Below, piece after piece: positions 7,630 through 16,737 of a DNA stretch of 64,000 bases. Below the pieces are notes generated by a model that saw nothing but the letters and a program-made list of their open reading frames with translations, ran no database searches and was not told the origin of the DNA. A program made the translations under genes and the position numbers. Source of the stretch: Reyranella soli. GTDB lineage: Bacteria > Pseudomonadota > Alphaproteobacteria > Reyranellales > Reyranellaceae. The stretch spans positions 1 to 64,000 of the forward strand of contig NZ_BKAJ01000033.1 in assembly GCF_007992495.1 (NCBI RefSeq). The letters run 5' to 3'. The first letter of the stretch is position 1; each line of letters begins with the position of its first letter.

Positions 7630-8895
7630 CTATTTGGCGGCCTTGCCTGGAGTCGGCGCAGGGGTATCGGACCCCGGTCGCCCGCTGTCGCCCTGGGCTT
7701 GAGCTGCCATCCGCTGCCTGGTCACCGCCATGGCGGCCTCGGCGACCTTGTTGCCCTGGACCTTCGCCATGATCGCGGCATTCAACCCGGTCATCAGCTC
7801 GACCTTGTTGGCCGCCAGATACTCGGCCGAAGCCTTGAGGTTGCGGGTGTGTCCGTTGATCTCGGGAATGACGTAGCGGGCAAACAGCTCCCACGAGCGC
7901 AGCGTCGCTTCGTGATTGGCCCAGTCGTGCGCGAAGCCCAGCACGACGCCGAACCCGCCGGTGACCTCCTGCAGATCGCGAATCGTCTTGACCATCTCGT
8001 CGGGTGTGCCGATGACCGACGTGCCGACCGCGTTGCCGATGCCGGTCACGCGCGCCAGCAGGTCCCACTTGTCCGCCACGTGGACCGAGCCGGGCCGGCC
8101 GAGAACGCGGACATTGTACTCGTTGTGCCAGTGCTGGAGGCCGTCCACCGCCTCCTGCTCGGCCTGCTTCTTCGACTCGGCAAGATGCCAGGCCATCACC
8201 ACGCGCCAGTTCTTGCGGTCGACCTTCTGATCGTGCTTCTTCGCCGCCTCTTCGGCGAACGACCACTGGGTCGGCAGGGCCTGCAGGCCTTCCTGCGAGG
8301 TCGAGGCGATGGACAGGACGCCCATGCCGTACTTTCCGGCAAGCTGCATGCCGGATGGACTGATCGAGGAAGCGGCCGCCATCGGCAGATCCTCCTGATA
8401 AGGCAGGATCTGGAGCTGCGCGTCGTTGAGCTGGAACCACTCGCCCTTGTAGGTGACGCGCTCGCCCGCGAAGAGCCGTTTCAGGATGCCGATGGCTTCG
8501 TCCTGGCGGTCGCGCAGAAGCATGTAGTCGATGCCGAAGGTCCGCGCGTCGGAGGGCAGGGCGCCGGGGCCGGTGCCGAAAATCACGCGCCCGAAGGTCA
8601 TGTGGTCGAGCTGCACGATGCGCTGCGCGACGTTGAAAGGGTGGTGGTAGGGCAGCGAAACGACGCCGGTGCCAAGCCTGATGCGCTTGGTGCGCTCGGC
8701 TGCCATGGCCAGGAACAGCTCGGGCGAGGCGATCATCTCCCAGCCGGAGGAATGATGTTCGCCGCACCAGAACTCGTCGAAGCCCAGTCTGTCGAGATGC
8801 TCGGCCAGTCTCAGGTCGCGTTGGAACTGCAGGGTCGGGTGTTCGCCGACCGGGTGATGCGGCGCCAGGAATGTGCCGAACCGGATACGCGCCAT
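7630..8895 (-). CDS. LLM-class flavin-dependent monooxygenase
   Basis: This is a 421-residue bacterial-luciferase-like flavoprotein, probably FMNH2-dependent and similar in layout to limonene/alkane-type monooxygenases. Visible family segments are the N-terminal RFGTFLAPHHPVGEHP, FDEFWCGEHHSSGWEM (the conserved E-H-H), RIRLGTGVVSLPYHHP, and FGRVIFGTGPGALPSDA. A Pro/Ala-rich tail of about 25 residues ends the protein. GGAGGAA lies 7 bases before the start. It is divergent from the universal stress gene; a FixK-type box lies between them. Confidence 0.87.
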   Translation of the reverse strand: MARIRFGTFLAPHHPVGEHPTLQFQRDLRLAEHLDRLGFDEFWCGEHHSSGWEMIASPELFLAMAAERTKRIRLGTGVVSLPYHHPFNVAQRIVQLDHMTFGRVIFGTGPGALPSDARTFGIDYMLLRDRQDEAIGILKRLFAGERVTYKGEWFQLNDAQLQILPYQEDLPMAAASSISPSGMQLAGKYGMGVLSIASTSQEGLQALPTQWSFAEEAAKKHDQKVDRKNWRVVMAWHLAESKKQAEQEAVDGLQHWHNEYNVRVLGRPGSVHVADKWDLLARVTGIGNAVGTSVIGTPDEMVKTIRDLQEVTGGFGVVLGFAHDWANHEATLRSWELFARYVIPEINGHTRNLKASAEYLAANKVELMTGLNAAIMAKVQGNKVAEAAMAVTRQRMAAQAQGDSGRPGSDTPAPTPGKAAK

Positions 8896-8961
8896 CAGGA
8901 ATTCCTCCGTCGTGATTCAGGCAATCTCGGCCTGGCCTTCGGCACCAGATCCCGCAGGAAG

Positions 8962-8975
8962 TTGACGTGCATCAA
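8962..8975. promoter_or_regulatory. FNR/FixK box TTGAC-GTGC-ATCAA
   Basis: This is an exact match to the FixK/FnrN consensus TTGA(T/C)-N4-(A/G)TCAA. Its centre is 65.5 bp before the start codon of the universal stress gene at 9034, a spacing that fits activation at about -41.5 with a short leader. Confidence 0.7.
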
Positions 8976-9033
8976 GGCTCTTGCCGGCGTTCGCGCCATT
9001 CTCGAACCATATGACAATGCCAGGAGTGGAGCC

Positions 9034-9870
9034 ATGAGCTATAAGACCGTTCTCGTCCATTGCGACGGCAAGCCGAACACCGCCCAGAGAGTGGCCGTTG
9101 CGGTCCAGGTGGCGCAGCGTCATGGCGCCCATCTTGTCGGCGTGCATGTCCAGGAACCGTTCAACGTTCCGCCATTCACCGAGGGCGCGATCCTGATGGA
9201 TGATCTGTACACGGCCTATGATGCCACCGCGAAGGCGGATCAGGCCGCGGCAGCGGCGATCTTTGAAAAGGCGGTCAAGGGCGCTGGAATTTCGACGGAA
9301 TGGCGGTTGGCAAAAGGCTACGCCGATGCCGAGCTGGCAGTGCATGCGCGTTACGCCGACATCGTCGTGGTGGGGCAGGCCGACCCTGCCAATGAGTCGC
9401 TGACGCCGACGGATCTTCCTGAGACGCTCGCTCTGTCGACGGGCCGACCGGTGCTCGTGGTGCCGTACATCGGGGCGCCGCCCAAGCCGGGCCAGACGAT
9501 GATGCTTTGCTGGAACGCCAGCCGGGAGAGCGCACGAGCGGCCTCGGATGCCCTGCCCCTGTTGCGCGAGGCGGAAAAGGTGATCGTGCTCGCCGTCGAC
9601 CCGCGGTCCTCCAATCAAGGCCACGGCGCCGAGCCCGGGGCGGATGTCGCTATGTGGCTGTCGCGACAGGGTGTCGAGGCCACGGTTCAGCGCGACGTGG
9701 CTGCCGACGCCGACGTGGGCGACGTGATCCTGTCACGAGCCGCGGACCATGGCGTCGACCTGATCGTGATGGGCCTCTACGGCCATTCGCGCGTACGCGA
9801 ATTTATTTTGGGTGGCGTGAGCCGCACGCTGCTTGCGCGCATGACGGTCCCCGTTTTCGTTGCGCACTGA
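9034..9870 (+). CDS. Universal stress protein (two UspA domains)
   Basis: This is a 278-residue tandem UspA protein. Domain 1 (about 1-140) starts [11 protein letters not shown]. Domain 2 (about 155-278) ends with [16 protein letters not shown] and GGVSRTLL, which carry the G-x2-G-x9-G(S/T) ATP-binding motif. The first domain has [12 protein letters not shown] without the full loop, so it probably does not bind ATP. The start at 9034 follows AGGAG. A FixK-type box upstream suggests induction under low oxygen, as for many Usp genes. It heads the stress island and is followed by groEL. Confidence 0.92.
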   Translation: MSYKTVLVHCDGKPNTAQRVAVAVQVAQRHGAHLVGVHVQEPFNVPPFTEGAILMDDLYTAYDATAKADQAAAAAIFEKAVKGAGISTEWRLAKGYADAELAVHARYADIVVVGQADPANESLTPTDLPETLALSTGRPVLVVPYIGAPPKPGQTMMLCWNASRESARAASDALPLLREAEKVIVLAVDPRSSNQGHGAEPGADVAMWLSRQGVEATVQRDVAADADVGDVILSRAADHGVDLIVMGLYGHSRVREFILGGVSRTLLARMTVPVFVAH

Positions 9871-9984
9871 ACGGCCGAGGTATTCACCCGCGCCGGCTCG
9901 TCGGTTCCCTGTTCGACCATCCAGCCGGGTCGAGTCCTGGCGGATCCGCGTGGACTGCTGTTGCCGCGAAGAACGGTCGATCAC

Positions 9985-9998
9985 TTGATCTGGATCAG
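9985..9998. promoter_or_regulatory. FNR/FixK-like box TTGAT-CTGG-ATCAG
   Basis: This matches TTGAT-N4-ATCAA at nine of ten positions. Its centre is 64.5 bp before the groEL start codon at 10056, nearly the same spacing as the box before the usp gene. Confidence 0.6.
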
Positions 9999-10055
9999 AC
10001 CGTCCTTCCGGCGCCGCCTCTAGAAGAAGCGGAGGTTCTTTGCACGGAGGCTCCT

Positions 10056-11684
10056 GTGACCTACAAGCACGTCATGTTCCGGTCGGCGGCGCGCGAAAAG
10101 GTGCTGCGAGGCGCGGCCAAGCTTGCCGATGCCATCCGCGTGACACTCGGCCCCAAGTCGAAGTCCGTGCTGATTCAGAAGAAATGGGGCCCGCCGCTGG
10201 TTTGCAACGATGGGGTCACCATTGCCAAGGAATTCGCGCTCAAGGATGCCGAGGAGAACTTGGGCGCCCAGATGCTGCGTCAGGCCGCGGAGCGTACCGG
10301 TGACCTTGTCGGCGATGGGACCTCCGGCTCGACCGTCCTGGCCCACGCCATGTTCGCTGAAGGCGTCCGCAACGTGGTGGCGGGGGCGAGCGCGATCGAC
10401 CTGAAGCGCGGCCTGGACCGCGCGGCCAAGGCCGCCATCGCTGCCCTGAAGGAGATGTCGCGGCCAGTCTCGACGCGTCTCGAGAAGGTCCAGGTGGCGG
10501 CCATTTCTGCCCACAACGACCAGGCGATCGGAGAGCTGGTGGCCGACGCGATGGAGAAGGTCGGCAACGACGGGGTGATCACCGTCGAGGAATCGAAGAC
10601 CACCGAGACCGTCCTCGAGGTCGTGGAGGGCATGCAGTTCGATCGCGGCTTCATTTCGCCCTATTTCATCACCAACCCCGAACGCATGGAATCGGTGTTG
10701 GAAGATGCGCACGTGCTCCTGTGCGACCGCAAGCTGGCGGTGCTCAAGGACATGCTCCCGGTGCTCGATGAGATCGTCAAGTCAGGGCGGCCCTTGCTGG
10801 TGGTCGCCGAGGATGTCGAAGGCGACGCGCTTGCGACGCTCATCGTCAACCAGTTGCGCGGAGCCCTGAGGAGCTGCGCGGTGAAGGCGCCAGGTTTCGG
10901 CGACCGGCGCAAGGCCATGCTGCAGGACATCGCGGTCCTGACGGGCTGCGAGGTCGTCTCGGAGGAGATCGGTCTCAAGCTGGAGAGTGTGAGCATCGCG
11001 AGCCTCGGCAGGGCGAAGCGGATTGTCATCAACAAGGATACCACCACCATTATCGGCGGGGGCGGCGACAAGGCCGCCATCGACGGCCGCGTCGCCGCCA
11101 TTCGGCGTGAGATCGAGGCCGCCACCAGCGACTATGACAAGGAGAAGCTGCACGAACGACTTGCCAAGCTATCGGGCGGGGTGGCGGTTATCAAAGTCGG
11201 CGCGCCCGCCGAGTCCGAAATGAAGGCGCGGAAGGAAGCGCTCGACGACGCCATCAGCGCCACCAAGGCGGCGGTGGCGGAAGGCATCGTGCCCGGCGGC
11301 GGCCTGGCGCTGTTGCGCTGCACCGAGGCCGTGGCTCGTGAAGAGGCGCAGGCGGAGGGCGACGAACGGACGGGGATCCAGGTGCTGAAGCGGGCGCTCG
11401 AGGCGCCGGCTCGGCAGATCGCCGAAAATTCCGCGACCGATGGCGGCGTGGCGGTCGCGCGCATGCTCGACGGAAAGGGCAACTACGGCTTCGACGCGGC
11501 GCGCAAGCAGTATGTCGACCTGGTCGAGGCCGGGATCGTGGACCCGACGAAGGTCGTGCGCATCGCACTGGAGAATGCCGTCTCGGTCGCGAGTGTGCTG
11601 CTCCTCAGCGAGGCAACCATGACGGAGGTGGAGGAGCCGGCCAAGGTCCCGGGCGCGCGCGAACCCGAGCTGGCGGAGCTCTGA
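10056..11684 (+). CDS. groEL: 60-kDa chaperonin GroEL (orphan paralogue)
   Basis: This is a 542-residue type I chaperonin, full length. The ATP site is visible: [10 protein letters not shown] (about 29-38), NDGVTIAKE (51-59) and GDGTS at 86-90 (Asp87 kept; the usual GDGTTT is GDGTSG). The [12 protein letters not shown] segment carries the hydrolytic Asp region and GIVPGGG follows. The start is GTG, with GGAGG five bases upstream. There is no groES next to it, and the C-terminal GGM repeat tail of housekeeping GroEL is replaced by an acidic/proline end. With usp and chaB neighbours and a FixK-type box upstream, it looks like a condition-specific paralogue. Confidence 0.95.
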   Translation: MTYKHVMFRSAAREKVLRGAAKLADAIRVTLGPKSKSVLIQKKWGPPLVCNDGVTIAKEFALKDAEENLGAQMLRQAAERTGDLVGDGTSGSTVLAHAMFAEGVRNVVAGASAIDLKRGLDRAAKAAIAALKEMSRPVSTRLEKVQVAAISAHNDQAIGELVADAMEKVGNDGVITVEESKTTETVLEVVEGMQFDRGFISPYFITNPERMESVLEDAHVLLCDRKLAVLKDMLPVLDEIVKSGRPLLVVAEDVEGDALATLIVNQLRGALRSCAVKAPGFGDRRKAMLQDIAVLTGCEVVSEEIGLKLESVSIASLGRAKRIVINKDTTTIIGGGGDKAAIDGRVAAIRREIEAATSDYDKEKLHERLAKLSGGVAVIKVGAPAESEMKARKEALDDAISATKAAVAEGIVPGGGLALLRCTEAVAREEAQAEGDERTGIQVLKRALEAPARQIAENSATDGGVAVARMLDGKGNYGFDAARKQYVDLVEAGIVDPTKVVRIALENAVSVASVLLLSEATMTEVEEPAKVPGAREPELAEL

Positions 11685-11710
11685 CAAATCAGGTCGTTTG
11701 GGTGGCTAGA

Positions 11711-12109
11711 ATGACCACTCAATCGTCAGCCGGTGCGACGGGGCCCGCCGACTCGACCGATGTTCGCAAGATCCTGGGTGATCTCGACGACACGCAAGTT
11801 GCGGACATTCTCGCGTTGAAACCGAGCCTTGCCGACTTGGAAGATGTGGCGACCTGCATGGCGAGCGATCACGATGTGGATTCATGGTGCCGGAAAGGCC
11901 TCGACGATCGTTTGTGCCAGATCAAGGCCGCTCGATCTCGGCAGGGCCAAGCTGTCGCGATAAATGAGCAGAGGCTGAGCCATGCCTTATCCATCGAACG
12001 CCGACCTGCCCCCTGCGGTGCGTCATCACCTGCCGCCGCGGGCGCAGGATCTCTATCGCGAAGCGTTCAACGATGCGTGGGCGAGCTACGCAGGGGACGA
12101 GAGGCGTGA
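11711..12109 (+). CDS. Small conserved-looking protein overlapping chaB
   Basis: The first 60 residues look genuine: TDVRKILGDLDDTQV and DILALKPSLADLEDVA resemble a small family of alphaproteobacterial proteins of unknown function, as I recall it. Beyond residue about 60 the composition degrades, and the frame then overlaps chaB by 128 bases, which is unlikely for an intact gene. A frameshift or lost stop near 11880-11900 is plausible. It lies 27 bases after groEL, so it is probably in that transcript. Confidence 0.45.
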   Translation: MTTQSSAGATGPADSTDVRKILGDLDDTQVADILALKPSLADLEDVATCMASDHDVDSWCRKGLDDRLCQIKAARSRQGQAVAINEQRLSHALSIERRPAPCGASSPAAAGAGSLSRSVQRCVGELRRGREA

Positions 12110-12233
12110 GGAGATCGCTCATCGCACGGCGTGGGCGGCGGTAAAGCGCTACTTCCACAAGGGTGCCGCCGGTCAATGGGAGCCCAATGTTCATGAGAGC
12201 AATCCGGCGCCCCCCGGAGGAGCCTCGATATGA
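11982..12233 (+). CDS. chaB: ChaB family protein
   Basis: This is an 83-residue ChaB-domain protein. The family pattern is clear: an N-terminal MPYPSNADLPPAVRHHLP segment followed by AQDLYREAFNDAWASY and a HRTAWAAVKRYFHK helix. ChaB was named as a cation transport regulator in E. coli, but its molecular role remains unclear. A purine-rich site precedes the start. Its end overlaps the next usp gene by ATGA, indicating translational coupling. Confidence 0.9.
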   Translation: MPYPSNADLPPAVRHHLPPRAQDLYREAFNDAWASYAGDERREEIAHRTAWAAVKRYFHKGAAGQWEPNVHESNPAPPGGASI

Positions 12234-13054
12234 TCAGTACGGTGATGGCGAATCTGGTCCTCGGGCGGCAGAATGGGCCCGTGCTCGACACGACCGTCAG
12301 CATCGCCGCCAAGCTTGATGCCGGCGTCGTCGGCTTGGCGGCCTGTCGGCCAATCCAGACGGTCTGTCACGACTATGCAGTTCCAGCAGCCCTGTTTGAC
12401 GAAGACCGCAAGGAAATCGCGCGGCACATCGAGGCGGGCGAGCTTGAATTTCGTCACGCTGTTGCACGGCTCAAGGGCCGGACGGAATGGAGAGCGCACA
12501 CCACCGTCCTTCCCCTGGCGGAGTATCTGTCGCGGCAGGCACGAAATGCAGACTTGGTCGTGGTCAGTACCGAGCCCGGAGATGGGCAGTGCGACCAGAC
12601 GCGGCGGCCGGACCTGTGCGACTTCGTGATGTCAGTTGGTCGGCCCGTTCTGCTGGTTCCGACGGGGGCGGCAATCGACGGCTTGGACCGTGTCGTGGTC
12701 GCCTGGAAGGACACGCGCGAAGCGCGGCGAGCGATCGTCGACGCCTTGCCCATCTTGAAGGCCGCGACGAACACCACTGTCGTCGAGTTTGCCGACGATG
12801 GGGAAGTTCCCGAGGCCCGGAGTGGTATCGCCGAAGTCGCCGCCTGGCTGGGCCATCATGGCGTCAAGGCGGATGCCAGGGTGATGCTGTCGAGGGGGGC
12901 CAACGCCTCGCAGCTCGATGGGATTGCCCGCGAGTTGGAGGCCGACCTGATCGTCGCCGGAGCGTACGGTTACACCCGGCAGGGCCAGTGGCTCCTGGGC
13001 GGCGTAACCACCCAGCTTCTCGCCGGTGATCGTTGCGCGATCGTCTCCCACTAG
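12230..13054 (+). CDS. Universal stress protein (two UspA-like domains)
   Basis: This is a 274-residue Usp family protein coupled to chaB by a 4-base overlap. The first half (VMANLVLGRQNGPVLD, NADLVVVST) and the second half (DRVVVAWKDTREARRAI, ADLIVAGAYGYTRQGQ, WLLGGVTTQLL) each form a Usp fold. The second carries the G-x2-G-x9-G(T/S)-like loop, though with changes. It is similar in design to the Usp at 9034 but clearly diverged from it. Confidence 0.88.
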   Translation: MISTVMANLVLGRQNGPVLDTTVSIAAKLDAGVVGLAACRPIQTVCHDYAVPAALFDEDRKEIARHIEAGELEFRHAVARLKGRTEWRAHTTVLPLAEYLSRQARNADLVVVSTEPGDGQCDQTRRPDLCDFVMSVGRPVLLVPTGAAIDGLDRVVVAWKDTREARRAIVDALPILKAATNTTVVEFADDGEVPEARSGIAEVAAWLGHHGVKADARVMLSRGANASQLDGIARELEADLIVAGAYGYTRQGQWLLGGVTTQLLAGDRCAIVSH

Positions 13055-13075
13055 CAGGGGCCGCAGAGGGCTCTC

Positions 13076-13729
13076 GTGCAAATGCAGCGCGGTCACGCCA
13101 CAGCGGGGCGCTTCAGACAGATGCTTTTGGTGGTGGTCTGCACCGTCATGCTATCGGGGTGCGGCATCACGAATGGCCAGCTGCCGCAGCGCCAGGCAGC
13201 GTCGGACTCGCAGGCAGCCTACCCGGCGGGCCCCGGCTCAAGGTCTGCCATTCCTTCACGCGGCAGGACCATTGTGGTCCATATCCCGTCCTTCGAGCTG
13301 ATCGCGCTGGAGGACGGCGCGCCCGTGTTGCGTAGCCGCGTGATTGTAGGGCGGCCAAGCACGCCAACCCCCGAATTGCTGTCCTCGATGTCGTCAATCA
13401 GGTTCAATCCAGCCTGGATGCCGACCCCATCGATGATAAGCAACGAAGGGGCGCACTACGCTCCACGGGGTCCGAACAATCCGCTCGGGCAACTCTTGTT
13501 TGAGCTCGACAACGACCAGCTCATCTTCCTCCACGACACGAACGACAGGAGTTTGTTCAGTCGCTCCAATCGTGCGCTGAGCCATGGCTGCGTGCGCGTG
13601 TAACAGGCGCGTCCGCTCGCTGCCTGGGCCCTCGGCGTCTCAGTGCGGGAAGTGGAAGCGATGATCTCAAGCAAGGCGACCTATTCGGCGCCACTGCCCG
13701 CGCCGATTCCTGTTCATCTGGTGTACTGA
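13076..13729 (+). pseudogene. L,D-transpeptidase (YkuD/YcbB type) interrupted by an in-frame TAA
   Basis: The first open segment (13076-13603, 175 residues) has a lipobox-like signal (VMLSGCG), a L,D-transpeptidase catalytic domain (IVVHIPSFELIALEDG strand; PTPSMISNEGAHYAPRGPNN in two parts) and the catalytic SHGCVRV motif. A TAA at 13601-13603 stops it directly after that motif. The same frame then continues for 41 more codons with a convincing family C-terminus (QARPLAAWALGVSVREVEAM) to TGA at 13727-13729. A single substitution such as GAA to TAA would explain it. The enzyme would make 3-3 peptidoglycan cross-links. It is either a recent pseudogene, a read-through gene or a sequencing error. 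Confidence 0.8.
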
Positions 13730-13809
13730 GCGTCGTCAGATTTCCAACGTGGCCAGGCCGCCCAGGCCAAGCCGCGCGCATCCTTCGCGCCCCTGCCAAG
13801 GGTCAACCT

Positions 13810-14208
13810 CTACGCAGGTGTATTGGGACGCATCCGGTCGATCGCCTTGAAGGCCCGCCGGGCATGATCGAGCAATTCGCCGTCGGTGGGATGATCCATG
13901 GTGTCGGTGCCGACCAGACTGGCTTTGAGCGATGGTAGATGCCTGTCGACGTGCTTGCGCAATTCTTCCTTGGCCGCGGACGGGCCAACGAGCAGCCATT
14001 CGCTGGTGCCCTGCAAGGCCTCTTCGATGTGTTTGAAGAAGCTCGCGTCCAGCGACATGTGTCCCGAACCGATCACGCCCGCTTTGTGGTGAACTTGGCG
14101 GAATGGGTTGTGCGCCTTGATGTGCTCGCTTTCCACGTTGGCGGCATTGAAGCGGAAGATACGGGCTTCCTTGGAGTCCATCCAGACGATCGCATGACTA
14201 TGGCTCAT
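13810..14208 (-). CDS. eRF1-like 'translational machinery' protein
   Basis: This is a 132-residue protein of the small family annotated as translational machinery protein or host-attachment-like, related to the eRF1/Pelota ribosome-associated fold. Recognisable parts are MSHSHAIVWMDSKEARIF, HNPFRQVHHKAG and LLVGPSAAKEELRKHV. It has no signal peptide. In other alphaproteobacteria such genes sit with stress and hibernation genes, as here. A FixK-type box lies 61.5 bp upstream of the start (14263-14276). The exact role is unknown. Confidence 0.75.
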   Translation of the reverse strand: MSHSHAIVWMDSKEARIFRFNAANVESEHIKAHNPFRQVHHKAGVIGSGHMSLDASFFKHIEEALQGTSEWLLVGPSAAKEELRKHVDRHLPSLKASLVGTDTMDHPTDGELLDHARRAFKAIDRMRPNTPA

Positions 14209-14262
14209 TTGTACCCCGTCGCATTACTGGCAGCAGACTCGCTGCCTTTCGTCGATCATGGA

Positions 14263-14276
14263 TTGATACAGGTCAA
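14263..14276. promoter_or_regulatory. FNR/FixK box TTGAT-ACAG-GTCAA
   Basis: This is an exact match to the FixK/FnrN consensus. It is centred 61.5 bp before the start of the minus-strand gene at 14208, within a divergent region that holds a second box at 14336. Confidence 0.68.
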
Positions 14277-14335
14277 GATCTCTTCGGAAGGGATCCCAGC
14301 CACCGGCGCCCACCAAAGGCAGGATGGCGGCGGAC

Positions 14336-14349
14336 TTGATCTGGATCAC
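14336..14349. promoter_or_regulatory. FNR/FixK-like box TTGAT-CTGG-ATCAC
   Basis: This has nine of ten consensus positions. Its core (ACTTGATCTGGATCA) is identical to the box before groEL. It is centred 63.5 bp before ATG 14406, which supports that start for the downstream gene. Confidence 0.62.
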
Positions 14350-14405
14350 ACCCCAGCACGGCTTTCACGCCTAATTTGCACCAAATGCGAGAAAGTTATC
14401 ACGCA

Positions 14406-15011
14406 ATGGGTAGTTTCCGTGGGATGGCACGCTTGGCGTTGATGCTGGCATGCCTCTGTGCAACGCCATCGTTTGCAGGCGCCCCGGGCAAGTTCGAGGG
14501 GTGGGAGCTCGAGCACGGCGTCGACCCGCCGGGCTACGCGGTGATCGACCCGCAGAGCACCGATCTCAACATCGACGGCGTCGTGCTGGCTTGCGAGGAA
14601 GCCGATGACCACCGGATCCTGCAACTGCAGCTTTATCTGTCGACGGAGGGTCCGCTGCTGCCGCAGGGCGTTCCGCCGCTGAGGCTCAAGAATCACCCGC
14701 GCGCCGAGATCTCGATTGACGGCCAGGTCTTTCCAGTCGGCCTCCTGTTCGCTGATGACTAAGTCGTGCTCGCCGACGAGACAGAGGCCATGTTCCCTCG
14801 GCTGTCCGATCATCTGCTCGATACCATGGAGAAAGGCAGGACCATGATCCTGCGCTTCGATCTTGTCGCCGAGCTTGCCGGTCAACCCGCCGCCTTCGAT
14901 GGAGAGGCGGTGATCGCTCTCCAGGCGGCCGGAGGAGGAAATGCCGTCTCCGCCGTGCGCCGCTGCGCAAGCCCTGTCGGCGTGGCCAGCGCCACACATG
15001 ATCGTCACTGA
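14406..15011 (+). pseudogene. Secreted hypothetical protein interrupted by an in-frame TAA
   Basis: The frame from ATG 14406 begins with a signal peptide (MARLALMLACLCATPSFAG region, cleavage likely after SFA). It runs to a TAA at 14760-14762, then stays open in the same frame for 83 more codons to TGA at 15009-15011. Codon use and protein character (beta-rich, acidic) are continuous across the stop: LLFADD, then VVLADETEAMFPRL. A single-base change of a tyrosine codon (TAC/TAT to TAA) would explain it. No family is recognised. The FixK-like box at 14336 is positioned for this start. It is the second gene in 1.2 kb split by TAA. Confidence 0.6.
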
Positions 15012-15114
15012 CGCCTGGGCACTTTTTTGGACGCGTGGTAAGGATGCGCTCTGCGCGGAAATTGGGCTGCGCTACGGCCGGCCTGGGTGCAATGGACGCC
15101 CGGAGGCTCAGAAG

Positions 15115-16068
15115 ATGCTGGTGAACGCTGCGGTGGACGCTTTCAGGACAAGGGCCGGCCGGGGCCTCCACGGACATGCCGAGGTGTCGCAATTGCCTAA
15201 TCCGGGGGAGGGCGCTGCGCCGTTGACCGGCGAGCTCAATCCCGACGCGGCACTGCGGCGTATCATTACGACCTGTCGCACCGATCTGCACAGGTATCGC
15301 GCCGTCGTCTTGGCGAGTAGTCAACCGGAAGGAATTCATCAGACGCGAGTGGCATTGCGCCGCTTGCGCGCTGCCATTGGCCTGTTCCGCGACGTCGTCG
15401 CCAACCCGGAACTGCGCGGGATCGCCGCAGAAGCGCGCTGGCTGGCCGGCGAATGCGCACCCGCCCGTGACCTCCACGTCTTCCTCGCCGAAGTCGTGCC
15501 CGATGCCCCCGATCAGATTTCGCGTGTGGGCGCGAGACTTGCCGACAAACGGCAGTCGCGTGCACGCAGTGCGCTCGGGGGGCCGCGCTTCGCACGGTTC
15601 GACCGCGATCTCGAACGCTTTATCGTTGCCCCTCCGTCGGCTGCCGGGGAGACGCTGAAAGACTTCGCTAGCCGCGCGCTCGACGCTCATCATGCCAAGG
15701 TGCGCCGCCGTGGGCGAAACCTGTCCGAACTCAAGGCGGCGGATCTGCACAGGCTGCGCATCGCGGTCAAGAAACTGCGATATGCTGCAGCTTTTCTGCT
15801 GCCTGTCTTCGAGCCGACACCGGCAACCGCCTACGTCGATGCCGTCGAGTCTCTGCAGAACGCTCTTGGCATCATGAACGATCGGACGGTCGGCGCGAAA
15901 GTCTTGGCCGACATCTCGGGGGCCGCGCGGCCGTCCGACAAGGCGCGCCGGTCATGCAAACGCCTCGGCAAGCACCTGAAGGACAGGGGAAGGCATGACA
16001 GACGCAACCTCAGGCAGGCGTGGCGGGCGTTCAAGAAAGCGGTGCCATTCTGGCGCGAATCGCCCTGA
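15115..16068 (+). CDS. CHAD domain protein
   Basis: This is a 317-residue protein with a CHAD (conserved histidine alpha-helical) domain. Two hallmark segments are visible, IHQTRVALRRLRAAIGLF near residues 77-94 and LHRLRIAVKKLRYAAAF near 212-228, each with the H-x3-R-x3-R-R/K-L-R pattern that binds polyphosphate. The N-terminal CYTH phosphatase domain often fused to CHAD is absent. The C-terminus is very basic. The start at 15115 is chosen from GGAGG 8 bases upstream, though the frame is open further. Polyphosphate association would fit the stress island. Confidence 0.85.
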   Translation: MLVNAAVDAFRTRAGRGLHGHAEVSQLPNPGEGAAPLTGELNPDAALRRIITTCRTDLHRYRAVVLASSQPEGIHQTRVALRRLRAAIGLFRDVVANPELRGIAAEARWLAGECAPARDLHVFLAEVVPDAPDQISRVGARLADKRQSRARSALGGPRFARFDRDLERFIVAPPSAAGETLKDFASRALDAHHAKVRRRGRNLSELKAADLHRLRIAVKKLRYAAAFLLPVFEPTPATAYVDAVESLQNALGIMNDRTVGAKVLADISGAARPSDKARRSCKRLGKHLKDRGRHDRRNLRQAWRAFKKAVPFWRESP

Positions 16069-16142
16069 GCGGAAGCGCTGGCCCATGACACTAGGATGCC
16101 AAAGGGCATATCGGAGTTGTCATCCAAGAGAGGGGAGTCGCG

Positions 16143-16322
16143 ATGATGCTAGGAGGGCGGTACATCAAGCGCGTTGATGCCTCAGGAACGGTTTATGAGG
16201 TCATGGGGCGTCGTAACGATGCGGGCAGTGAGCCGACTTGGCTCCTGCGTGCAACGGACGGATCCCGCCGTGAAGAATACGTGACCGACGATGCCCTACG
16301 GCAGGAATGGATGCGCGTCTGA
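16143..16322 (+). CDS. Small hypothetical protein, 59 residues
   Basis: This short gene has a strong ribosome site (GAGGGGAG, 7 bases before ATG 16143). The product starts MMLGGRYIKRVDASGTVYEV and has the character of a small SH3-like beta-barrel (alternating strands, PTWLLRATDGSRREEYV), ending in a short helix. No family is assigned. It follows the CHAD gene by 74 bases. Confidence 0.6.
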   Translation: MMLGGRYIKRVDASGTVYEVMGRRNDAGSEPTWLLRATDGSRREEYVTDDALRQEWMRV

Positions 16323-16446
16323 CCCCCTCGATGCCGGCGCCATCATGCGGACGCGACGAGGGCCAAGCAGCAACCAGTCGGGACACTCCCTCGTCCAAGA
16401 CTGGAGGCATCTGATCCTATTCGAGCTGGCGACGGATCGATCCGAC

Positions 16447-16608
16447 CTATCCCTTTTGACCCCGACCGGCGCCGACGCGCTTATCCTTTTTCACCGTCTT
16501 GGGGCCGCCATGGACCGCATTTTTCGCAATCTGCTTCGTCGCTACGCGCGAAACGGCCTGTTGCTGTTTATCGCTGCTCTTTCGGTCGCGATTCGTCGGC
16601 TGAGACAT
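16447..16608 (-). CDS. Small basic hypothetical protein, 53 residues
   Basis: ATG 16608 is preceded by GGAGAA at 6 bases. The product is strongly basic and low in hydrophobic residues (MSQPTNRDRKSSDKQQQAV, then a KTVKKDKRVGAGRGQKG tail), so it is probably disordered and perhaps nucleic-acid binding. No family is recognised. It faces the 59-residue gene convergently, with about 125 bases between. Confidence 0.5.
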   Translation of the reverse strand: MSQPTNRDRKSSDKQQQAVSRVATKQIAKNAVHGGPKTVKKDKRVGAGRGQKG

Positions 16609-16737
16609 GTGACTTCTCCGTGGACAACGTAAACGGACATTCCCGGATGGCCCGGTAAGCGTCAGCAAGGCATCGTCGACGATCTTGCAGAAGCGCCCGG
16701 GTGTCGCCGTCTGCCTGGATCAAGTCGAAGCCGTTAC

